Positions 1-10,646 of a DNA stretch of 64,000 bases are shown in pieces. The notes beneath the pieces are model-generated. The model worked only from the letters and a program-made list of their open reading frames with translations. It was not told the origin of the DNA and made no database searches. Every line of letters begins with the position of its first letter. The stretch's first letter is position 1. A program made the translations under genes and the position numbers. The DNA comes from CAVSWT01 sp963746735 (GTDB lineage: Bacteria > Bacteroidota > Ignavibacteria > Ignavibacteriales > Ignavibacteriaceae), in assembly GCA_963746735.1 (NCBI GenBank), contig CAVVCO010000033.1, positions 10,328-74,327 of the forward strand, given 5' to 3'.

Positions 1-479
1 TAGCTATTATGGCTGTACGAGAAGGGCTGGAATTTGAAACAGAAATTAAAAGTGATACTGCGGCTTTAAATAAAATGGTTGACGAAATGTTTTCAGTTTC
101 AAGTAAAATTAATGTTTTAAGAGACCCAACTCGAGGAGGAATCTCAAGTGCATTAAATGAAATTGCGCAGTCATCAAATACCGGAATGCTGATAGATGAA
201 ACAAAAATTCCAATCTCGGAACAAACCAAAGCGGCATGTGAAATTCTTGGATTAGATCCTCTCTATATTGCTAATGAAGGAAAGTTGATTGCAATAGTAT
301 CATCGGAAGATGCTGACAAAGTTTTGTCAGTAATAAAGCAAAATGAATTTGGAAAAGATGCTGTTATTATTGGTGAGGTTACTAATGAAAATCCACGTAG
401 AGTAATAATGAAGACTTCCATCGGCAGTAAAAGAATAGTTGATATGCTTTCCGGCGAACAGCTCCCGCGTATTTGTTAA
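1..479 (+). CDS. hypE: HypE, [NiFe]-hydrogenase maturation protein (3' part only)
   Basis: The gene enters from the left edge, with its reading frame starting at base 3, so the N-terminal half is missing. The visible part is the C-terminal AIR-synthase-like domain, with the motifs REGLEFE and RDPTRGG. It ends in the tetrapeptide PRIC, whose terminal cysteine is carbamoylated by HypF and dehydrated to give the cyanide ligand of [NiFe] hydrogenases. The organism therefore probably makes a [NiFe] enzyme as well as the [FeFe] enzymes encoded later in the window. Other hyp genes are presumably upstream. The stop at 477-479 is followed by 164 AT-rich bases before the next gene. Confidence 0.95.
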   Translation, partial: AIMAVREGLEFETEIKSDTAALNKMVDEMFSVSSKINVLRDPTRGGISSALNEIAQSSNTGMLIDETKIPISEQTKAACEILGLDPLYIANEGKLIAIVSSEDADKVLSVIKQNEFGKDAVIIGEVTNENPRRVIMKTSIGSKRIVDMLSGEQLPRIC

Positions 480-643
480 GACCAGAAAAAATATTATTCC
501 ACCGTTTAACTGCGTAAACAAAAAGAAATTTTACTATTTTAAACACCATTAAATAAGGTTTATGATAATTTAATTTATCATTTATTAATCTTTAAGAATT
601 TTAATTTATTTCTATTTTTTATTCCACATAATCGGAGGGGTTA

Positions 644-2176
644 ATGGAATTAAGCTTTTTAGATATCTCTCTTTTTGTAGCATTCTTTGCAGTTGTCATA
701 GGTGTAAGTATGTACAAAAGCCGTAAGGAAGAAAATGAAGAAGATTTTTTCCTTGCAAGTAGAGGACTGATTTGGCCTATCATTGGAATCTCCCTTATAG
801 CTGCAAATATTTCTACTGAACAATTTGTTGGAATGGCGGGTCAAGGCGCTGGAAATGTTGGATTGGCGATTGCCAGTTATGAATGGATGGCCGCTATTAC
901 TTTAGTAATTGTTGCATTCTTTTTTCTTCCTAAATTTTTAAGCAGTGGAATATTTACGATCCCCGAATTTTTAGAATACAGATATAACAAAACAGCCCGT
1001 TCAATTATGGCTGTTTATATGATGATAACTTATGTTGCAGTAACTATAGCTGCGGTTCTATATTCGGGTGCATTAGCGCTGCATACTATCTTTGATATGA
1101 ACTTAACCACAGCAGTTTGGCTTATTGGTATTATTGCTGCAATTTATACTACCTGGGGCGGATTAAAGGCCGTAGCCTGGGCAGATTTATTTCAAGGTTC
1201 TGCTTTAATTATTGGTGGTGCTATAGTTTTAGTATTAGGTTTAGCTGCTGTTGGCGGTTTACCAAATTTTCTTGAAACGAATAAAGACAAACTTCATATG
1301 ATCCTTCCTGCAGATGACCCTGTACTGCCCTGGACGGCATTGGTTATTGGCTTATGGATTCCAAATTTATATTATTGGGGTTTAAATCAATACATTGCTC
1401 AAAGAGCATTAGCGGCAAAAACTTTGAGACACGGACAAATGGGAGTAATATTTGCAGCAATGATAAAACTTATTATTCCATTTATAATTGTTTTCCCGGG
1501 TATTATAGCTGCTCAACTATATGCAGGTTCATTGACTAACACGGATGCAGCTTATCCATTATTAATAAAAAATTTAGTGCCTGCTGGAATTCGAGGATTT
1601 ATTTTTGCTGCTTTAGCTGGCGCAGTTATCAGCTCTTTAGCATCAATGCTCAATTCCGCCTCCACAATTTTTACAATGGATATTTATAAAGGACATATTA
1701 ATAAAGATCCTTCCAGGAAAATGCTTGTTACAGTTGGTAGAATTGTTACAGTAATTTTTGTTTTAATAGGATGTTTTATTGCTCCGAATTTAGGCTCACC
1801 TCAATTTCATGGCATCTTCACTTACATACAAGAATTTCAAGGATTCATTTCGCCTGGTGTTCTTGCAGCATTTTTATTTGGCTTACTTGTAAAAAAAGCA
1901 CCTCCAATTACAGGTGTAGTTGCATTACTATTAAACCTTGTCATCTATGCATTTTTATTAATTCAGTTTAACGAAATAGCTTTCTTAAATCGAATGGCAA
2001 TAAGTTTTGTAATTGTGATTGTTACCATGACAGTGATAACAATAGTGAAGCCATTACCAAAACCAGTTGTAATGCCAGTAAGAGAAAATTTTGATATGGC
2101 TCCAACACGATCTATTAAGTGGTTTGGAGGATTTGTTGTTCTTGCTACTCTAATTCTTTATGCAATATTTTGGTAG
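644..2176 (+). CDS. Sodium:solute symporter (SSS family), probably for a sugar
   Basis: This is a 510-residue polytopic membrane protein of usual length for the SSS/SGLT family, with about 13-14 hydrophobic segments. The early segment ISLIAANISTEQFVGMAG resembles the first conserved helix of sodium/sugar cotransporters, and the TWGGLKAV stretch is also typical. A strong GGAGGGG ribosome-binding site lies just before the ATG. The gene converges on a trehalase and shares a terminator hairpin with it, so a role in taking up glucose, trehalose or a related sugar is inferred; the substrate cannot be read from sequence. The reading frame is intact, unlike three of the neighbouring genes. Confidence 0.9.
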   Translation: MELSFLDISLFVAFFAVVIGVSMYKSRKEENEEDFFLASRGLIWPIIGISLIAANISTEQFVGMAGQGAGNVGLAIASYEWMAAITLVIVAFFFLPKFLSSGIFTIPEFLEYRYNKTARSIMAVYMMITYVAVTIAAVLYSGALALHTIFDMNLTTAVWLIGIIAAIYTTWGGLKAVAWADLFQGSALIIGGAIVLVLGLAAVGGLPNFLETNKDKLHMILPADDPVLPWTALVIGLWIPNLYYWGLNQYIAQRALAAKTLRHGQMGVIFAAMIKLIIPFIIVFPGIIAAQLYAGSLTNTDAAYPLLIKNLVPAGIRGFIFAALAGAVISSLASMLNSASTIFTMDIYKGHINKDPSRKMLVTVGRIVTVIFVLIGCFIAPNLGSPQFHGIFTYIQEFQGFISPGVLAAFLFGLLVKKAPPITGVVALLLNLVIYAFLLIQFNEIAFLNRMAISFVIVIVTMTVITIVKPLPKPVVMPVRENFDMAPTRSIKWFGGFVVLATLILYAIFW

Positions 2177-2186
2177 GAAAATAAGT

Positions 2187-2232
2187 GTGAGGTTGTTATA
2201 GAAGAATTTAATTTCTTTTAAAATAGCCTCAC
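2187..2232. terminator. Bidirectional terminator between symporter and trehalase genes
   Basis: A long imperfect inverted repeat begins with GTGAGG at 2187 and ends with CCTCAC at 2232. It can form a stem of about 20 pairs with several G-U pairs and one mismatch, around an AT-rich loop. It sits between two convergent stop codons, 10 bases after the symporter stop and 7 bases after the trehalase stop. Confidence 0.75.
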
Positions 2233-2238
2233 ATTCTC

Positions 2239-4113
2239 TCAATCAAAAATCCATTCGGGAGGCACTAAGTTATTTAGATGCTCCTTTAATTCATCATAAA
2301 GATATGTTAACCCAACTTGAAAAGAAGCATTCATCCAGCCGAAACCTTCTTTAGTTAGATATTCAAATTCGGTTCCAACATTTCCGTATTCAGCAAAAAC
2401 TTTGTGGCTTCTATTAACTACATCATATTTTTCCGGGATGGTTCCATTGTAATCGACAAAATTTCTTAAGATTGTGTAAAGCCATTTGTATGCAAGCCTG
2501 GCAGCATGTTTTTCATAGCCGTAATTTTCCAATCCTTTCCAGATCATTATTTGATGCGGCGCCCAGCCATTTGGGTAATCCCATTGTCTTGGAGGGCGTT
2601 CGTCTGAAATTGCACCTCTTGATCTTTCAGTTGAAGCAGCTACACCACCAGATTCTTCAAGTAAAGTCAAAGCTTTTTTAACTAAAAGCTCAGCTTGTTT
2701 TTTTGAAGCAAGATTTGCCCAAAGAGGATAAAATGTCGTTGCACTTTCGTAATTAGTTTTTTTCTTAGTGATAAAATTATAGTCAAAGAAAAAACCTTTG
2801 CTTTCATCCCACAATAAGTTATTGATTGTTTTTTTTCTAATGCTTGCTTGATTCAACCAAAAAGAGCTTTGGTTTATTTCATCTTCATAATTGAACCTAT
2901 CTTTGAACTCATTCTTAATAAAATTTGCAATATCAATTTCATATTTGTAAAGAAGAGAATTCAAATCAACAGTGTTAACATGCGCGCTTATTCCTTCCAG
3001 TCTGTAGCTTGTGTCGTGGCCTGATTCTCTAACGCTTCTATCATGGAGAAAATATTCTTCAAGCTCGGAGTCGGAGATTTCTCTTTTTAAATATTTATTT
3101 CTGAATTTCTCCAGGCTCATATTATTTTTTTCTGCATAAGGCTTTAGAATACTATCGAATTGCGTTGGTTCTGTTTCTGTAGGCATTCCTGAGCCTGAAC
3201 CGAAGAAACGGCTTAGCCCAGTTTCTGTCAATCTATCTGATTCTGTCCAGACAGTTTTGTATTCTTTAATACAGTAATAAACAGCTTTTTGAAGCCAGTT
3301 TTTATCTCTCTTTTTTTGATTGTTCCAAATTTCATTTATTAAAGATGTAAGAAAAGGGGGCTGCGAACGATTTAAATAATAAGTTCTATTAGCATTTAAA
3401 ATTTTTCCGTAATGTTCAATTTCATAGAAGAAATTATCAGCCATTGATATTGCAAGATCAATTTTCCCATCTTGAATTAATCCAAGAGATTCAAAATAAC
3501 TATCCCATCCGTACATTTCATTAAACCTGCCGCCGGGCACGACAAATGGCACACCTGTAATTTTATTAGATTTATCCTTTTCAAGAGCTAAAACTAAAAG
3601 TCCGGGTTTGCTGCTTATTGATTGTAAATATTCATCCGATATTATCTCAGGCAGCTTAACAACAGAAATATTTAAATCTCTTCTTTTGGTTTCTATTTTT
3701 TTATAATACTTAAATGCCTGCTCATCTTTGAAAGGGACATAAATATAATTCCTATCTGTTGAGCTTTTGGTATCCTTAAGTGCATTTTCAATATTAGCTT
3801 CATCGATGTTTCGGGTTAAGCCATCCCAAAAGAAATATTTTATTTGTGATGAAATACGTTCTACTGGCTGCTGAAAAATGGTTTGAGTAGAAAGGCGAAG
3901 TCTTTTTTTGCCCTCTAATTTTGCTAGATAAAGTTCTTGTAATAGAATTGACAAATTATAAGTATTACAAACTTCATAATTTTTCCCATCAACACTTGCT
4001 AAAGAAAACCTTTTCGGGCCTTTATCATCAACAGTAATTTTTTTATCGTTATCAGTATCTTCATTTTTAAGTAGTTGATTTAAATTCTGTTCAATGTCGA
4101 CTATTATTTCCAT
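2239..4113 (-). CDS. treF: Trehalase (GH37), neutral-trehalase-like
   Basis: This enzyme should hydrolyse trehalose to two glucose molecules. Both family signatures are present: PGGRFNEMYGWD at about residues 193-204 and QWDYPNGWAP near 530. The ESGHDTSYR segment carries the region of the catalytic acid aspartate. No signal peptide is visible, so it is probably cytoplasmic. At 624 residues it is longer than typical bacterial TreF and has an N-terminal extension of about 100 residues with no recognised domain. The GHDTSYR segment resembles eukaryotic neutral trehalases. It is the last gene of a minus-strand operon behind the GH65 gene, with a 59-base gap. The frame is intact. Confidence 0.92.
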   Translation of the reverse strand: MEIIVDIEQNLNQLLKNEDTDNDKKITVDDKGPKRFSLASVDGKNYEVCNTYNLSILLQELYLAKLEGKKRLRLSTQTIFQQPVERISSQIKYFFWDGLTRNIDEANIENALKDTKSSTDRNYIYVPFKDEQAFKYYKKIETKRRDLNISVVKLPEIISDEYLQSISSKPGLLVLALEKDKSNKITGVPFVVPGGRFNEMYGWDSYFESLGLIQDGKIDLAISMADNFFYEIEHYGKILNANRTYYLNRSQPPFLTSLINEIWNNQKKRDKNWLQKAVYYCIKEYKTVWTESDRLTETGLSRFFGSGSGMPTETEPTQFDSILKPYAEKNNMSLEKFRNKYLKREISDSELEEYFLHDRSVRESGHDTSYRLEGISAHVNTVDLNSLLYKYEIDIANFIKNEFKDRFNYEDEINQSSFWLNQASIRKKTINNLLWDESKGFFFDYNFITKKKTNYESATTFYPLWANLASKKQAELLVKKALTLLEESGGVAASTERSRGAISDERPPRQWDYPNGWAPHQIMIWKGLENYGYEKHAARLAYKWLYTILRNFVDYNGTIPEKYDVVNRSHKVFAEYGNVGTEFEYLTKEGFGWMNASFQVGLTYLYDELKEHLNNLVPPEWIFD

Positions 4114-4172
4114 GATAAAACCTTTCGCGTTTCACTTAATTTGAAAGTAAAATCATTTCTTATCATAAAATT

Positions 4173-6362
4173 TTAGTGAACTATTTTTTCTAATTTGTTA
4201 TCCTTAATAATTATATCACATTTTTTATTATTTATAATAAAATTTTTAAGGGTTAATTTATTTACTTTTTCCGGAAGTATCGGTTTATACTTTTCTACAA
4301 TTCCATTATCAGTTATTCTAAGTCCGGTATAACCAAAAATAACTTGCTGAAGAAATGAACCTGCACCCGTTAAAAAATTTACAGATTTATTTTGATGTGT
4401 TTCTGAAAGAACATTAAATGGAGGTTTCAAATATCCCTTTAAAGTTTTATTAATTGTTAAATTAAGCAATGAATCGCTGCCTAATTCAGCAGCAATAATT
4501 GAAAGAAAATTAATTCCCATCATCGCTCCGGCTCCATTAACTTCCAGGCTTTTTACTGCATGCATTAAATCATTTCGTTTAGTGTTTTCACTCATCTTCA
4601 TTTGAAGAGGATAATCCAATAAGTTAACAACACTAGACCAGAACTTAGACGCACCTTCTCCGGCATTTGCATTTTCATATAAGGGATGAAATTCTTTTTC
4701 TGCATTGAAAGGAATAAACATTTTATCATGTACTTTTTCCCACTCAGGATTCTTCTGTAGATTAAGAAGGTTAGAAACCTTGATTGCCAATTCTAAATTA
4801 ATTTTAGCAATTGAATTTGTATAAGTTTCATTGTTTACATCTTTGTCGGATTCACTAACTGAAATAAGTTTATGGATTTCATATCTATCTTTTTCTTTAT
4901 TATAAGTTACTCTTGAGATCCAAAAATCAGCAGTCTGTCTAATAATTTCAGCACCAAACTTGCGCATATAGTTTGTATCTTTTGTAGCTGAAAAATACTG
5001 CCATTGCGCAAAAGCTACATCTCCAACAATATGATTTTCTTTAACTGCATTTTGATATGCAAAAAAAGGAGTGGTTTCTTTCCCGGTTTCATCAGATTCC
5101 CATGGGTACATTGCTCCTTTGTAATGATTTAATTTTGCATTTTCGATTGCACTTTTTAAGGTATGGTACCTAAACATAACAAGTGATTTTGCTATATCGG
5201 GATGCATCAACAAAAGAGGAGGGAACATATAAATATCTGAATCCCAAAATATATGTCCAAAATATCCTGAAGTTGATAACCCCATTGCTGGAATACCAAA
5301 ACTCGTATTTGCATCTGCACTGCAAAGTAAATAGAACATCATAGAATGAACTATTTTCTGAAGCTCTTTATCTCCTTCAACTATAATATCCGTTTGCCAT
5401 AATTTATTCCATTCATTCTGATGATTGGCTAACAGTTTATCATATCCTAATTCTCTTGATTTATCAAGATACTTAATTGCTTCTCTAACAAAATCATTAT
5501 TAGTATCAAATTCAGGAACAATAGAAACGAGTTTATAGAATACATATTTTTTCCCCACTTGTGTTTTAAAATTAAATTCAGCTGAAATTGAATTTGAAGT
5601 TTTGGTAATGTCAATCATCGAATTAAGTTCATCATCATCACAAAATATTTCCGAAGCAAGACCCAGCTTAGTATTTTTACCTACCGATTGAACACTTGCC
5701 CATAACTTTGTGCTGTAATTATTTTTCTCTCCATTAATTTCATTCATTTTTACAAAACCGGGATACCAAAAATATGGCCATTCATCAGGGGAGGGGAAAT
5801 CAATTTTATTTAAAACTGCAAGATCAATTCTTTTTGGTTTTTGTCTTTCTTTAATAGGAAAACTTAATTTAACTTCATCAGAAAAGTTAGGTGTAAATTC
5901 AAATTTAATAACAGCGAGATTTTTATTGCTTCGGGAAACGAATGAAACAATATCAATATCGGATTTTCTATCTAATGAATTACTCCAAGTGTAATTGTAT
6001 GTAAAAGTCCATTTTGCATATCCAGAATTTGGCTATAGTGTGAAATATCACTTGAATTTACATTCAAGATCATTTAGCCATTTTTTCCCATTGAAATAAT
6101 TAATTTCATTCCATTCAGGAAGTGCGGCGATTCTTGGAATATCATTTTTCCCTTTGTCATATAATTTAACCATGAAAGATTCGGTTGGCTTAGTTCCTAA
6201 TTGAGAAGATGAAATGCTAAAATGACCGTTCCCAATATATGTTGGAAAGTAATTTTGCACTTTGCCCGTAGATAAAATGAAACTTGAGTCCTGAGCAAAA
6301 TTTGTAGAGTTGAAAAAACATATTTGTAGTAAAAGCAATATAAAATTGGAGAGTCTATTCAT
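4173..6362 (-). pseudogene. GH65 family enzyme (acid trehalase / kojibiosidase-like), frame broken
   Basis: An N-terminal piece with a signal peptide (ATG at 6362; a TTG 15 bases upstream is an alternative) runs to a TGA at 6048-6050. After a TAG at 6033-6035 the same frame continues open to 4173. The stretch between them reads sensibly only in the +1 frame, as ISHYSQILDMQNG, which resembles the usual GH65 N-terminal motif. Two compensating indels are therefore the simplest explanation. The catalytic region contains YPWESDETGKE and a histidine/aspartate-rich helix typical of the ATH1/PGGHG group, so a hydrolase acting on an alpha-linked disaccharide is more likely than a phosphorylase. It is exported and lies in the trehalase operon. 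It could be a decayed gene or a sequencing error. Confidence 0.8.
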
Positions 6363-6481
6363 GTTAAATCTTATCAAATTAAGAAAGAAGCTTTTTGTTT
6401 GGTTTTAATACTTTAACAACATCGATATAATTTACATGAATTAACAGAAGTTTATTTTATAAAGAGCTATTCAATATTATA

Positions 6482-7703
6482 TCAAGTGTGATGTTCAATT
6501 CCAAATTCATCAGTAAATTTTTTATACGGGAATAACAATAGAGCAAGTAAAGTAATTGGAATCAAAGGGAAATAAAACGCTGTATGCACTGAATAATGCT
6601 GTGATAATATTCCAATAATAATTGAACCTGAAGTTCCGCCTAAAGCAGAAAAAATTACTATTAAACCTGTCATAGAACTTTGCTTAACTTTTTCTGTTTT
6701 ACTTAAAATAATAGAAATTACAGTTGGATACACCGGGCCAATAAAAAATCCGGCCAGAAGAATTACAATAGAGAAAAATAGGAAAGTTTTCAGGAGTATC
6801 GTTTATATGTAATTGATAATTTGCCGTACTAAATAAAACGATAAGGATTACTATCAAAGCACATGAGAGCAAAACCAATTGACTTTTCAACCAAAATATT
6901 TTTTTTGAATAATATCCTGCTAAGAATCTGCTGGCAGCTATTGAAGCAGGGTAGATCGCAAGTAAAGCAGAGGTCCGCGCTTCGCTCAATCTGAAAACTT
7001 CTTTGTTAAAAGTAGGCAGCCAGGTGTTTAAGCTTTGCTCAATCATTACGTATAAAAAAGCAATGATAACAAAAATCCAAACGGCTTTTGCTTTCATTAA
7101 TTTTAACATGCTGATGATGTTTGCTTTTTCTGCCTTGTTATGAACATCCGTTTCATCGAGTTTTGTAAAGAGCATCAGCACAAGAGCAGCGGTTGTAAGA
7201 CCTGCAATAATCCAGTAAGTATCTGTCCAAGTAGCAAAGCTTATCATAACGCTGAAGAAAAGCGGACCGATTAAAGAACCTACCTGGAAAAAACCTTCAA
7301 GTATATTCATCAATGCAGTGTGCTCTTTTTGTCCTTCTGCAATTAATCCAACTGTAGAATAAACCGAAACTTTAGTTAATGCAAAGCCAGCACCCGTTAC
7401 AATATAAAGCATTGGTGCCACCCAATAATGATGTACTATTGCGATTACAATACAGGCAACATCAATTGCTAGCAAGCCTAATATCATTGACCGTTTATAT
7501 CCAAACTTAGGAATGTAAGAGGCAATAGAAAAAGACAAAACCATTATAGTTAAATCTTTAAATGCTTCAAGGCTTCCGGCTGTAACCCTGCTAACGCCAT
7601 AATCATTGATAACCTGAAGGATTACTATCCCAACAGTATTAAGCAGAATTGCAAAAACGAAATAGTTCAGATATAGAGAAACTTTTAGTCCGAAATTTTT
7701 CAT
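6482..7703 (-). pseudogene. MFS transporter with one frameshift
   Basis: The first 300 or so residues give a normal major-facilitator protein with about eight membrane helices, starting at ATG 7703. The frame is lost near 6785-6790, in a run reading AACTTTCC on the coding strand. The remaining 83 or more residues (through GFFIGPVYPTVIS and two or three further helices) continue in the next frame to the stop at 6482. One single-base indel explains the break, and the joined protein would be about 405 residues, normal for the family. It lies between the GH65 and TonB-receptor genes, so import of a disaccharide or its glucose product across the inner membrane is inferred. Confidence 0.82.
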
Positions 7704-7737
7704 AAAACAATTTTCCGAATGATGTACCGGAAATGAA

Positions 7738-7765
7738 GAACCCTGTTACATAAATAACAGGGTTC
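7738..7765 (-). terminator. Perfect hairpin between TonB receptor and MFS genes
   Basis: Arms of 11 bases (GAACCCTGTTA at 7738-7748 and its exact complement at 7755-7765) enclose a 6-base loop. It begins 14 bases past the TonB-receptor stop. No U-run follows on the minus strand, so it may act as an mRNA stabiliser or attenuator between an abundant receptor transcript and the downstream genes instead of a full terminator. Confidence 0.6.
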
Positions 7766-7778
7766 AATTAAAAATAAA

Positions 7779-10323
7779 TTAGAAGTTTACTCCAATCGCA
7801 AATTTTATTGATCGGCCCAAAATAGGACGACCATTACTAGAGAAAGGATCCCGTGGATCCCCTTCGGTCAAGCCATGCTGAGTCGGTTAAATTATCACTG
7901 CCAAGGGTAAATGTTAGTCCACCAGTAGTAGATACATTTACTCCAAGATCAATTTTGTAAATGAGATCTAATTGAAGAAGTTATCTCTGTTGTCCCAGCG
8001 TTTGCCGGCATATCTAAATGCTCCATATAAAGATGCATTACACATCATTACTTAGCGGGAAGTTATAACTTGGTGCAACACGAAATTGTAAATTTGGTTG
8101 TCGCCAGATTTTTTTCCAACAGATTGTGGTGCAAGGGCAGCTTCTGTTATTTTTCCATCTTGCAAAGTCCCGAGTAAATTTAAATTAAATTCATCTACTT
8201 TTAATCCGCCATCAACTTCAGTTCCAAACGTTCTTGTTTTTAGCAAAGCACTGCGGCAAAATTGCAACAAACATCGCCATCATAAATGTTCTACAGCGTT
8301 TAAGAAACCAGTTATAAATAAACTATAAATTTCATTATCAATTTTAACTCCCAATTCAAATTGATTAAATAAACTTGAATCGACAGTTCCCTCAACACTT
8401 ACAATATTTCCGTTTTCATCTTTATATACAGTTCCACTTTTTAGGTTATAAACATTACTTCTAATATTATCGAAATTGGTGAATAGCAAACCCTTAGAAC
8501 CACGAAGGAAGAAACCTAAAAAATCTTATTAACTTGATAGTTAAGTGCTGCGGTTCCAGCCCAATCAAATCCATTTAGATTTGACATTAGATCTGTTACT
8601 CCATCAGGATATGTTGCTCCACCATCTAAGGTATAATTGAGATTAAAGAAATCATAGCGTGCACCAAGATCGAATCTAAATTGTTCATTCATTTGCCACG
8701 AGTCTCCGGCATAAACGGCAAAAATTCTTGCGTCGCCAGCTTCGTTGAGAGTCATAACCAACTGCCCGCAACACTGTCTGCCGGAACCCCTGCAATCACA
8801 TCACCATTTGCCACATCGTTTACAGGTAATATCGATTTCCAAGTGACCAGAAATCATGCGTAGTCCAATATGCTTGATATGCTCCAATTGTAATGTTATG
8901 ATGATCCACTTTTTTAGTTAAGCTTATATCATTTGTAAAAGACTCAATCTGTTTCTCAACCACCCAGCTTCCATAGCTTTGAACATATCCCGAAGTAAGG
9001 TGTTTGCCCTCCAACAGTCATAATTGAGTTGGCTTCCAAGTGTAGTTCAGTCAAATTAGAAACCTCATTGGATTTCCATCAGGAACAAATCCATAGGTAT
9101 CAGCATTTCCTTTAGTATAAGAAAGATTATCACGAACTGTCCACCCATCACCTAAACCATAGTCAAAATTTAATCCGCTTACTGCACCCTTCCATCCGCG
9201 GCCATTTGAAAAATCAAAAGTAGAACTGTCCCCTTGTGCATCTACTCTTAAAGTACGGTATCGAGTAGCATTTCCTAAGTGAGAAAATGTTCCGAGATTA
9301 TTGCCTATACCTAAGAGCCATTGGAAGAATCCATTGTCCATGGTCATCCGTTAGTCTAGAAAATACATTGAAAACTCCTTTATCATATATCTTAGTAAGT
9401 TGTAAAGTGAGTTGTTGACCATTTTCTGAGTTAAATTGCGTATTTCTAATTCCAGGAGAAGTTCTAAAATATCCACCGACCATATAATATAATTTTTCAG
9501 ACAAGGGGCCGCTTAATACAGCGTCAATTCTTTGCTGGCTATAATCAGTAGTTGTATATTTCACTTTTCCTTTTGTTATTTCGGTTCCTTTTATGAGGTT
9601 GAAGTTAGTAGTTAATCCGGCCTCACCATTAGAAAAAACGGAGCTTGGTCCGCCTCTTACGGCTTCTGTTGATGCAATTGTTTCATCAATTCGAAACAAC
9701 GTGCTTTGCTCTAAGAAGGAAAGTGTTTCGGTTCCGTAAATAGGAGCTCCGTTAATGGAGAAGTAACAAAAGGAGCATCTCCTCCTGATGGCAATCCTCT
9801 AACCAATATATTTGCACCCGCAACACCGCCGGTACTTTCCGACCAAACACCGGGAACTAAATCAATGCGGCTGCGGTACTCGATGGTGAAATTGTTCTAA
9901 TTGTCTTGGAGATATTGTGGTAATAGCAAAACTTGCATCTTTCTTTTGTATTCCAGAACCACCTGCAGTACCCGTAATTACGACACTTTCCATTTGTAAA
10001 ACGTCTTGCTGTAAAGTTGCATTTTGTTCAACTGTTTTTCCGCTGGTAACCGACACATTGAATACTTTCTTTTTATAACCAACTGCACTTATAATTAAAG
10101 AGTAATCTTTAGCAGGCACCTTTTCAATGACATAGTTACCATCAAAGTCACTTGCAGCACCTAAAGTTGAGTTGAGCAAGAATACATTCGCACCCACAAT
10201 TGCATTCCCCTTCGTATCGCTAACATTTCCTTTAACAGTTCCCTGTGAAAAAATTAAAGGTGAAATAGAAATGATCATCAAAAAAAGAAAAATGAACTGA
10301 ACTTTTTTGTAATGACTTATCAT
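7779..10323 (-). pseudogene. TonB-dependent outer-membrane receptor, broken by many indels
   Basis: The start at 10323 gives a signal peptide and a carboxypeptidase-like regulatory domain (GTVKGNVSDTKGNAIVGANV), then the start of a plug domain. From about 9870 the homology jumps between frames. Successive pieces at about 9298-9699, 9051-9347, 8820-9014, 8516-8761, 8280-8489 and 8052-8270 are each recognisable plug or beta-barrel sequence. The end, IKFAIGVNF with stop at 7779-7781, has the terminal phenylalanine expected of an outer-membrane barrel. At least eight indels are needed, yet few in-frame stops or odd residues occur within pieces. That points to consensus errors or very recent decay. 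As first gene of the operon it would import the sugar used by the enzymes downstream. Confidence 0.85.
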
Positions 10324-10646
10324 TAGATCCTCCCATAAATGAAGCTTAAATTAATTAGTTGTTGAATTGAAATTCTAAATTCGTCCGGTACAACTTTTCA
10401 AGTATCAAGCCATATGCATGTTTTTATTTATTATGAATTTGAAAAGAAATTTAAGCAAGTTATATTTTATGTGTTATTTTTTTAATAACACCGCTATTAA
10501 ATCAATAACAATTACTTTTATATTATGGATACATTTTAATTACTATCAATTTTTTCAAAAAAAATTAAAGGATTAGTTTTTGATTCTAATTTCATTGCGC
10601 AACAAATTAATTCAATTTTAATTTTAATTCTTTGAAAGTATTTGAT
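10324..10646. other. Divergent intergenic region, no gene seen
   Basis: These 323 AT-rich bases separate the TonB-receptor operon from the sensory operon, so they should hold both promoters. I looked for a sigma-54 (GG-N10-GC) element on both strands because a sigma-54 activator is encoded nearby, and found none. No RNA gene or convincing inverted repeat was seen. Confidence 0.6.

Noticed and set aside
6033..6050. Stop-codon recoding (TGA or TAG read through) in the GH65 gene
   Set aside because: The +1 frame between the stops gives the expected family motif, so two compensating indels explain the data better; other genes here end normally with all three stops.
10324..10646. Sigma-54 promoter for the TonB receptor or the sensory operon
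   Set aside because: No GG-N10-GC on either strand fits within the region.
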